Below, piece after piece: positions 1 to 5,392 of a stretch of 12,014 bases of DNA. The stretch covers positions 1 to 12,014 of the forward strand of contig JACMIS010000908.1 in NCBI GenBank assembly GCA_014381035.1, in the 5' to 3' direction. Position numbers and translations under genes: made by a program. The notes under the pieces are model-generated. The model made no database searches. It was given only the letters and a program-made list of their open reading frames with translations, and was not told the DNA's origin. How positions within the stretch are numbered: position 1 is the first letter of the stretch; each line of letters opens with the position of its first letter. The DNA is from Armatimonadota bacterium. Lineage in GTDB: Bacteria; Armatimonadota; Armatimonadia; Armatimonadales; Armatimonadaceae.

Positions 1-579
1 ATACTGTTAGCGGGTTGTACGGCGACTTTGGGCATTGGGCAAACCGCTTACGCACAAAAAAAGAATAACTGGTCACTCCAAGAGCGTGAACGTGCTCCTC
101 TGAGTGCTCCATATCGCGTCGGCGCACTCGTCATCCGCCCGCCCAGGGGGTTTACCTTTGCGACTTCAGGAGACCGGAGCGAACGGTCCTATTTTTGGCT
201 GGCAAAACCTATTGTCGAGGGACAACCGGCGACCGCGTTTGTTGTAACTACGATGGAATTACCTGCGGAGGACCGTAAGGAAATTGCTAAGCTTTCCGCG
301 GAAGAAATCGCCGTCCTATATGCGAAGAACTTTTTTAAGAGTTGGCATGATGTTAAACAATCATCGTGGACTGAGGGCACGATAAACGGGATGCGCTTCG
401 TTCGTTCCGCATGGTGGGCGACCAATAAATCCGACGTGAAGGCGCACGGTATTTTCTATGTGACCCTCTACAAAGGTATTCCTTATATCTGCGCGTCAAG
501 CGAACCGGGTAGCGAAAAAGATTCTAAACATTTGCGAGTCAGTGATCAATCATCCCGGTCTTGTACACCCGCAAAATAA
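1..579 (+). CDS. Putative lipoprotein or secreted protein, 5'-truncated by the window edge
   Basis: The reading frame is open from the first base, so the true start lies upstream. A TTG at position 28 is in frame but would discard the signal sequence. The first visible residues, ILLAGC, hold a good lipobox (L-A-G-C, Cys at bases 16-18), which suggests signal peptidase II cleavage and lipid anchoring. A signal peptidase I site (AYA before QKK) follows 12 residues later, so a freely secreted form is also possible. The mature part, about 170-185 residues, mixes beta-strand-like and charged stretches with many aromatics (YFWLAK, SAWWATNK, YVTLYKGIPY). I recognise no family or catalytic motif. Base composition is visibly less GC-rich than in the genes to the right. 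It ends at TAA 577-579, 61 bp before the next gene on the same strand, so the two may be co-transcribed. The coding call is firm; the function is unknown. Confidence 0.8.
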   Translation: MLLAGCTATLGIGQTAYAQKKNNWSLQERERAPLSAPYRVGALVIRPPRGFTFATSGDRSERSYFWLAKPIVEGQPATAFVVTTMELPAEDRKEIAKLSAEEIAVLYAKNFFKSWHDVKQSSWTEGTINGMRFVRSAWWATNKSDVKAHGIFYVTLYKGIPYICASSEPGSEKDSKHLRVSDQSSRSCTPAK

Positions 580-640
580 TACAACGTACGGCTAAATCGT
601 CACGATTCGCCCATATTTAAGAATAGGAATCTTTGCAGTT

Positions 641-1129
641 ATGAATGGCTTGTTTCTTCGTCCGTCTGCGGCTTGTCTCGTCGCTATCGGGCTTGCCTTG
701 TTGCCGCTTGCTTCTGTTGCCCGGCAGAATGAGAACCCTTCGCGTCGTCCGCCTCTGCAACCGCAATCCGTCGTTGCATCGAAAACGGCGATATTCGCGA
801 GTATCAAAGTCGCTGATCCGTCCGTGAAGAAATCGCTCCCGGCGAACGATTTGGATGCGGTAACGAAGCGCATGGACAAAGACGTGACGATTCGTGGTAC
901 CGTGCGGCAACTGTTCTTGCCGAAATCGAACAGTATCGTCGTGCTGAATTTCGCGAATGATTACTGGACTGCGGCGACGGTGTCGGTGCGTGCTCGGAAC
1001 TACGACAAGTTTCCTGATCTTCGAACACTGAAGGATAAGAAAGTCCTGATTACTGGTCGTGTGACCGAGTATAACGAGAAGCCCCAGATCGAAGTGTCCG
1101 AACCGGGGCAGATCAGACTCATCAAGTAA
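641..1129 (+). CDS. Small exported OB-fold protein
   Basis: A 162-residue protein. Residues 1-27 look like a signal peptide: a short basic N-region, a hydrophobic core (CLVAIGLALLPLA), then an SVA-R site. Residues 28-75 are polar and Pro-rich, probably a linker. Residues 80-160 read as one OB-fold: a strand (DVTIRGTVRQLFLPK), strands around SIVVLNFANDYWTAATVSV, a helix region (YDKFPDLRTLKDK), then KVLITGRVTEYNEKPQIEVSEP. The pattern VxIxGxV...KVLITGRVxEYxxKPQIEV is the one seen in nucleic-acid-binding-type OB domains that bacteria attach to exported nucleases or carry as stand-alone secreted proteins. No nuclease domain is present. The ATG at 641 has a weak AGGAA at 625-629. The gene ends 9 bp from the convergent stop of the next gene with no obvious terminator. 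The fold is fairly clear; the ligand is unknown. Confidence 0.8.
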   Translation: MNGLFLRPSAACLVAIGLALLPLASVARQNENPSRRPPLQPQSVVASKTAIFASIKVADPSVKKSLPANDLDAVTKRMDKDVTIRGTVRQLFLPKSNSIVVLNFANDYWTAATVSVRARNYDKFPDLRTLKDKKVLITGRVTEYNEKPQIEVSEPGQIRLIK

Positions 1130-1138
1130 AAAAGGTGC

Positions 1139-1894
1139 TCATTTGCTATCCGTGTACTCGCGGCTGTCGTCTATCGGCTCATAACCGAGAAGCGACTTCG
1201 CAGGGGCGAGGGACATGCGCTCGAAAAGGGGGCGGGAAATCGCGTGCACGATCCCGTAGCCGTCCGTGCCGATGGTGGGAACTTCCACCGATTTCGTGAA
1301 GATTTGCACGGCGTCACGCGGCGATAGCCAGATGTTGCTGTGGGCACCACGTTCGCGAATCAACGCCAGATCATGTTCCTCGTCCGGTATCAAAAACCAG
1401 CCGATCCTTACCGCGAGGAACTCGATACCGTATTTATCGTGGTACCATCGTCCCATCGTTTCGCCGAACGCTTTCGTGGCACCGTATAAGGAATTGGGGC
1501 GCGGCAGGTCGGATTCGGTGATCGTGTGATCGTGCGGATGGTTTCCGAACGCCTGAATCGTGGAAGCGAAAACGATACGCTTCACGCCGGCTTTCACCGC
1601 GCTCTCAAACAGATAGTGCAAGCCGACGATGTTATTCGGTACCAGTACGGATACGAAATCGGCTTCCGTGGATTGTGCAGCGAGATGGATCACGGTTTCT
1701 ATCCCGTCAAGAGCCGGTACCAGTCCGTCCGGGTCCGCCAGATCGCCGACAAATATACCCGGCATGTCGCCGGGATCGTTCTTGTCGAAAAGACGTAAAT
1801 CGAGTTTTTCCGCGAGCAACGGGGATATGGTCCGCCCGATTCGGCCGCTCGCACCGGTAAGAAGAACGCGCTTTCGCGCTACTATTTCGCTCAT
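1139..1894 (-). CDS. NAD-dependent epimerase/dehydratase, uronate dehydrogenase-like
   Basis: A 251-residue extended short-chain dehydrogenase. The Rossmann glycine motif TGASGRIG is at residues 13-20. An acidic residue ends the second strand (LRLFDKND, D37), which favours NAD over NADP. DLAD (51-54) and VIHLAAQS (68-75) follow. The catalytic Tyr and Lys are Y137 and K141 in LYGATKAFGE, and the catalytic hydroxyl is probably S111 or T112 in FASTIQAFG. The length, the NNIVGLHYLFESA helix, RPNSLYGATKAFGE and the YHDKYGIEFLAVRIG strand all recall bacterial uronate dehydrogenases, which oxidise galacturonate or glucuronate to the aldarolactone. From memory, the Agrobacterium enzyme aligns along most of this length. 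Substrate assignment is inference, because other short SDR sugar dehydratases share these features. It is likely cytoplasmic. It is transcribed divergently from the export module, and an inverted repeat lies just upstream of its ATG. Confidence 0.85.
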   Translation of the reverse strand: MSEIVARKRVLLTGASGRIGRTISPLLAEKLDLRLFDKNDPGDMPGIFVGDLADPDGLVPALDGIETVIHLAAQSTEADFVSVLVPNNIVGLHYLFESAVKAGVKRIVFASTIQAFGNHPHDHTITESDLPRPNSLYGATKAFGETMGRWYHDKYGIEFLAVRIGWFLIPDEEHDLALIRERGAHSNIWLSPRDAVQIFTKSVEVPTIGTDGYGIVHAISRPLFERMSLAPAKSLLGYEPIDDSREYTDSK

Positions 1895-1898
1895 TATT

Positions 1899-1914
1899 TT
1901 CAGGATACCCTGAA
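1899..1914. promoter_or_regulatory. Inverted repeat TTCAGG-N4-CCTGAA just upstream of the dehydrogenase start
   Basis: A perfect 6-bp inverted repeat with a 4-nt spacer (TTCAGG ATAC CCTGAA). It ends 4 nt before the minus-strand ATG at 1894, so it covers the position where a ribosome binding site would sit. It could be an operator read as DNA or a small hairpin that masks translation initiation. A 6-bp repeat can arise by chance, so confidence is modest. Confidence 0.35.
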
Positions 1915-1927
1915 TCGCTTACGGAAC

Positions 1928-1955
1928 ACCATACAACTTGACAGGCTTGGGACAA
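1928..1955 (-). promoter_or_regulatory. Candidate promoter for the dehydrogenase gene
   Basis: On the minus strand TTGTCC (complement of 1950-1955) and TATGGT (complement of 1928-1933) are separated by 16 bp. Each matches the sigma-70 consensus at four of six positions. Transcription would start near 1921, giving a leader of roughly 27 nt that contains the inverted repeat at 1899-1914. Assigned by eye only; the phylum's own promoter consensus is unknown to me. Confidence 0.3.
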
Positions 1956-1966
1956 TTCAAAAACAT
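1938..1966 (+). promoter_or_regulatory. Weak candidate promoter reading toward the adaptor gene
   Basis: A perfect -35 hexamer TTGACA lies at 1938-1943. The best -10 at 17 bp spacing is only AAACAT (1961-1966), which matches three of six positions. If real it would give a leader of about 180 nt before the adaptor ATG, and the near-palindrome at 1997-2016 would lie inside that leader. It overlaps the minus-strand promoter candidate, so the two would compete. Confidence 0.22.
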
Positions 1967-1996
1967 TTCGATAAGAATGGATTTCTTGATTCATGC

Positions 1997-2016
1997 CCCG
2001 TTTCCCGGGAACCGGG
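1997..2016. promoter_or_regulatory. Near-perfect 20-bp palindrome, candidate operator
   Basis: The sequence is symmetric about the C/G junction at 2006/2007. The central TTCCCGGGAA is a perfect palindrome (2002-2011), and it is flanked by CCCG on the left and CGGG on the right. Only one of the ten base pairs (T2001 against C2012) breaks the symmetry. An even palindrome with a central CG is the usual shape of a dimeric repressor site, for example in the LacI family. It lies about 100 bp from the dehydrogenase start and 135 bp from the adaptor start, so it could serve either gene. Confidence 0.4.
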
Positions 2017-2151
2017 TATCCGTCTGTATCGTTACAGTGTTTGGCGGATAAAAGGGACAACGTGAACGCTAAGGTGGAACCACTCACCCTTGTCTGCTAT
2101 TTTGCTATTTTCAGATATTTTTAAGAACTCAATGAGACGATTAACACGATA

Positions 2152-3897
2152 ATGAATCCGAATCGAAATATTTTAATTGGAACCGCCGTTGTACTAACCG
2201 CCGGGGTCGGGGCATGGATGGTGACGCGTGGCAACACGAAACCCCAGGTTACCTACCGCACGGCTATCGTGGAGCGGATCGATCTGCGAAAAACAGTGTC
2301 CGCGACGGGGTTTGTTCAACCGCTTACCACCGTAGACATTAAGTCGCGGGCGGGTGGCGAGGTTAAGAAACTTGCCGTTGACATCGGCACCTTTGTTAAG
2401 CCTGGCGATCTAATTGCCACTATCGACCCCACAGACTCGCTGACAGCCTACAATCAGGCACAGTCGGATGTTTCCGCAGCGAATGCTCGCGTAAGTCAGG
2501 CACAGCAAACAGAGCAACTGCAGCGTCTCACGGCGGCGACGGCTATCGCGCAAGCCGAGGCAGGAGTCAGCGCGGCGCAAGCACGCTACGACCAAGCACT
2601 GCAACAGGCGAAAGTGCAACCGGCACTCACCGATGCCGCGATCAAGCAATCTCGGGCAAGTCTGCTTTCCGCACAGGAGCAGTTGCGACAACTCAAAACC
2701 GGTAGTGATCCGCAAGCCCGCGCCGATGTAAAATCAACGCTTGCGACCGCTGAGGCGAATCTCGCGAATGCCGAATTGCAGGTCAAGCGGCAGGAGTCGC
2801 TACTCGCGAAGGGGTTTGTGTCGCAGTCGGCGGTGGATCAGGCGCGAACCCAGCGCGACGTGGCGAAAGCACAGGCGGACGCCGCCCGCGTCCGGGGAAA
2901 CACCGTCGGGGGGGTACAGACATCGTTGATTGCCGCCGCAGAGGCACGGGTCGCGGAAGCACGCGCCTCGCTCCGGTCCGCTGAGGCGCAGAAAGTTCAG
3001 ATCGGGTTGCGGGATCAGGATGTCGCGAACGCGCGTGCAGCCCTCCTGCAAGCGAGAGCGAACCGGGATACCGCGCTGGCGAACCGAGCACAGGTCGGTA
3101 TCCGTGCCGCCGACATCGAGTCCGCGAAAGCACAGATCGCCCGTTCCCAGGCACAGTTCGGGAACGCGAAAGTCCAGTTGGAATCCACCACGATCCGTGC
3201 GCCGCGTGCCGGGGTAATTCTGCAGAAGTACGTCGAGGAAGGCACGATTATAACGTCGGGGCAATCCTTTAATTCGGTCGGGACCAGTATCGTTCAAATC
3301 GGCGACCTGTCGCGCATTTTCGTCAACGCCCAGGTGGACGAAGCCGACATCGCGCAGGTCGCCGTCGGGCAGAAGGTGAAAGTCACCCTCGATGCGTTCC
3401 CCGACGAGGATTTTGAGGGGCGGGTGCGCCGGATTGACCCCCGCGGTGCCACGGACAACAACGTGACTACGATCATGACCCAGGTCGAGATCCTGAAACC
3501 GAACCTGCGTCTGCGTCCCGGGCTGAACTCTGAGTGCGAGTTCGTGGTCGCCGAGAAAGAAGGGATTTTGTCGGTCCCTACTCGCGCCGTCCGCAACAAT
3601 AAGGGGAAGAAGTTCGTCCTTGTCCTGACCGCGGGTCCTGAAGAGAAAGCCGCGCCCAAGGACGGCGGTGGCGGCGAAACCGGCACGACTGTCGAACGCG
3701 AGGTAAAAACCGGTCTGGAAGCGGGCGATTCGATTGAGATTGTCAGCGGTTTGAAAGAGGGCGACAAGGTCGTCACCGCGACGATTGACCCTGCCGCACA
3801 AAAAGGTAGCGGTGGAGGCGGGCGACCCGGCGGTGCGCCCGGTGGGGTGGGCGGCGGTCAAGGTCGCCCGGGTGGTTTCGGCAGTTTCGGACGTTAG
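2152..3897 (+). CDS. MacA/HlyD-type periplasmic adaptor of an ABC export system
   Basis: A 581-residue membrane-fusion protein that would bridge an inner-membrane permease to an outer-membrane channel. Residues 7-25 form an N-terminal membrane anchor. The lipoyl domain is split into residues 52-96 (SRAGGEVKKLAVDIGTFVKPGD) and 343-385 (TTIRAPRAGVILQKYVEEG). Between them is an Ala/Gln-rich helical hairpin of about 250 residues. Near its midpoint lies R213-x3-L217-x6-S224, the RxxxLxxxxxxS tip motif that docks onto TolC-type channels. A beta-barrel follows (about 386-470), then a membrane-proximal domain, then a Gly/Pro/Arg-rich tail (552-581). E. coli MacA is only about 371 residues, so most of the extra length is in the hairpin and tail. 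The permease gene starts 46 bp downstream on the same strand. The family call is secure; the exported substrate is unknown. Confidence 0.92.
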   Translation: MNPNRNILIGTAVVLTAGVGAWMVTRGNTKPQVTYRTAIVERIDLRKTVSATGFVQPLTTVDIKSRAGGEVKKLAVDIGTFVKPGDLIATIDPTDSLTAYNQAQSDVSAANARVSQAQQTEQLQRLTAATAIAQAEAGVSAAQARYDQALQQAKVQPALTDAAIKQSRASLLSAQEQLRQLKTGSDPQARADVKSTLATAEANLANAELQVKRQESLLAKGFVSQSAVDQARTQRDVAKAQADAARVRGNTVGGVQTSLIAAAEARVAEARASLRSAEAQKVQIGLRDQDVANARAALLQARANRDTALANRAQVGIRAADIESAKAQIARSQAQFGNAKVQLESTTIRAPRAGVILQKYVEEGTIITSGQSFNSVGTSIVQIGDLSRIFVNAQVDEADIAQVAVGQKVKVTLDAFPDEDFEGRVRRIDPRGATDNNVTTIMTQVEILKPNLRLRPGLNSECEFVVAEKEGILSVPTRAVRNNKGKKFVLVLTAGPEEKAAPKDGGGGETGTTVEREVKTGLEAGDSIEIVSGLKEGDKVVTATIDPAAQKGSGGGGRPGGAPGGVGGGQGRPGGFGSFGR

Positions 3898-3943
3898 GCA
3901 GTTTACAGCGGGCTGATGCCTCGCTTGGAGAGAAATCGTTTCT

Positions 3944-5353
3944 ATGTGGGATATTTTTGGCAACATTCAAAACGCGGCAATCGCCGAACCGACAACACGC
4001 AAGGAAACAGATGTCGCCCCATCGCCGTTGCGGCGTGCCGCGGACGCCGTTCCCGGCACATCGAATGCTCCCCATCCGAAACCTCCCACATCAAATGATC
4101 CTAATAAGCGGGTCGGCGGGAATATGCCGCTCGGAGAAAATCTTCGGGTGGCGTTTGGCGGGCTCGCAGCGAACAAACTCCGCGCCATGCTCACCATGCT
4201 CGGAGTGATCATCGGCGTCGCCGCCGTTATTGCCATGATCGCCGTCGGTGAGGGTGCGCGTCAGAAAACACTGTCGCAGATCAAGGCACTCGGCACTAAC
4301 CTTCTTATCGGCGAACCGGAGCGTCGGCGCATCGGCGCGGTTCGCGGACGTGCCGGTTCGTGGAATCGCCTGAAGTTAGAGGATCTGGAAAAGTTCGGTC
4401 CGGACACGACTCCGGCAGTTCTGAATGTTTCCCCGGAGATCACGACCCAGATCCAGGTCAAAGCCGGAAACCAGAACGCCGACACCAACCTTTTCGGGGT
4501 CTGGGCGGAATGGTTCGAGATCCGTGGTCACAAAGTGGCGCAGGGGCGGTTCTTCACCGCCGACGAAGAAAAGAAGAAAGCCAAGGTCGTCGTCCTCGGG
4601 CACAGCGTTTACCAGCAACTTTTCCCGAACGGTGACGATCCTATCGGGCGGTTGGTCCGTGTCAATAATATCGGCGTCCAATGTATCGGGGTTCTCGCCC
4701 CGAAAGGCTCCAGCGGCAACCAGAACAATGACGACGTGGTCGTCGTCCCCGCGGGAACAGCGCAGAAACGGCTCCTGAACTTCTGGCAGGGACGACCCCG
4801 GCAGTTCTCCGCGCAAGCCGTTTCCGAGGAAAAGATGGGCGAGGCGCAACAACAGATCGATGATCTGTTCCGCAAGCAGTACCGCGTGAAGCCGGGCGAT
4901 CCGTCTACGCTTTCCGTGCGCTCTCAATCGGAAATCGCGGAGTTCGCGAACGAGACCGGGTCCACCTTCACCGCGTTGCTTGCGTCTATCGCGGGCGTAT
5001 CGCTGTTCGTCGGCGGCATCGGCATCATGAATATCATGCTCGTCTCCGTCACGGAGCGGACCAAGGAGATCGGTGTCCGGAAGGCGATCGGCGCGAAACG
5101 GCGGGATATTTTGCTCCAGTTCCTGATCGAAGCCGTTTCTCTTTCTGTGCTCGGGGGGATCATCGGGATCTTGCTCGGGGTCGGGATCGCGCTCGGACTG
5201 CCGAAATTGAACCCGGACACGACCACGATTTTAACCGTACCGCCGGTTGTGTTGTCATTCGGCTTCTCGGCGGCGGTCGGTGTTTTCTTCGGCTTTTATC
5301 CGGCACTCAAGGCGTCGAAACTTGACCCGATTGTCGCATTGCGATATGAATAG
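3944..5353 (+). CDS. MacB/FtsX-type ABC transporter permease without ATPase domain
   Basis: A 469-residue permease with MacB topology: TM1 at about 82-102, a large periplasmic domain (about 105-335, including the VVVLGHSVYQQLFPNGDDPIG-type core), then TM2 (341-365), TM3 (393-418) and TM4 (428-447). Family hallmarks are GGIGIMNIMLVSVTERTKEIGVRKAIGA (cut here for length, residues 357-384) and the C-terminal YPALKASKLDPIVALRYE. E. coli MacB carries an N-terminal ATPase. Here there is no Walker A, signature or Walker B motif, and no ATPase gene beside it. Residues 1-60 are a Pro/Ala-rich, probably disordered extension. Methionine 61 (ATG at 4124) could be the real start and begins right at the conserved region, but GGAGAG at 3927-3932 supports the 3944 start. 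It probably forms an operon with the adaptor. Confidence 0.9.
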   Translation: MWDIFGNIQNAAIAEPTTRKETDVAPSPLRRAADAVPGTSNAPHPKPPTSNDPNKRVGGNMPLGENLRVAFGGLAANKLRAMLTMLGVIIGVAAVIAMIAVGEGARQKTLSQIKALGTNLLIGEPERRRIGAVRGRAGSWNRLKLEDLEKFGPDTTPAVLNVSPEITTQIQVKAGNQNADTNLFGVWAEWFEIRGHKVAQGRFFTADEEKKKAKVVVLGHSVYQQLFPNGDDPIGRLVRVNNIGVQCIGVLAPKGSSGNQNNDDVVVVPAGTAQKRLLNFWQGRPRQFSAQAVSEEKMGEAQQQIDDLFRKQYRVKPGDPSTLSVRSQSEIAEFANETGSTFTALLASIAGVSLFVGGIGIMNIMLVSVTERTKEIGVRKAIGAKRRDILLQFLIEAVSLSVLGGIIGILLGVGIALGLPKLNPDTTTILTVPPVVLSFGFSAAVGVFFGFYPALKASKLDPIVALRYE

Positions 5354-5354
5354 A

Positions 5355-5384
5355 ATCGGTTTCCGATAATATCCGGAAACCGAT
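5355..5384. promoter_or_regulatory. Strong hairpin between the permease stop and the HTTM start
   Basis: A perfect 11-bp inverted repeat: ATCGGTTTCCG (5355-5365), 8-nt loop, CGGAAACCGAT (5374-5384). It begins one base after the permease stop codon (TAG 5351-5353) and ends 8 bases before the HTTM ATG at 5393. No T-run follows on the plus strand, so it is not a classical intrinsic terminator. It could weaken read-through, protect the upstream mRNA from 3' decay, or block ribosome access to the next start. The hairpin itself is certain as sequence; its role is inferred. Confidence 0.6.
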
Positions 5385-5392
5385 CCACAACG

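Larger units (their letters stand above)
1895..2151. promoter_or_regulatory. Divergent intergenic region between the dehydrogenase and adaptor genes
   Basis: A 257-bp gap between divergent starts that must hold promoters for both directions. I see no convincing gene in it. It contains one candidate promoter on each strand near 1928-1966, an inverted repeat at 1899-1914, a near-palindrome at 1997-2016 and an AT-rich tract at about 2095-2127 just ahead of the adaptor gene. The adaptor ATG at 2152 has only a weak purine stretch upstream (TGAGA, 2133-2137). The first part of the gap is less GC-rich than the coding DNA, as expected for promoter sequence. Confidence 0.6.

Noticed and set aside
28..30. 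TTG start for the first gene
   Set aside because: The frame is open to the window edge, and the residues before TTG hold a lipobox, so the start must be farther upstream.
1130..1138. Possible bidirectional terminator between the convergent OB-fold and dehydrogenase genes
   Set aside because: Only 9 bp separate the stops, and no inverted repeat is visible around them. The short A-run alone is not enough.
1707..2087. Minus-strand open frame of 126 codons running from the divergent gap into the dehydrogenase gene
   Set aside because: It is out of frame with the dehydrogenase, Arg/Ser-rich, and has no ribosome binding site or family pattern.
2800..3966. Long open frame on the minus strand opposite the adaptor gene (388 codons)
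   Set aside because: It lies wholly against a well-supported adaptor and its product has no domain-like pattern. Long antisense frames are expected in GC-rich coding DNA.
4376..4927. Minus-strand open frame of 183 codons opposite the permease
   Set aside because: It is antisense to the periplasmic domain of the permease, which is strongly supported. No start signal or recognisable domain.
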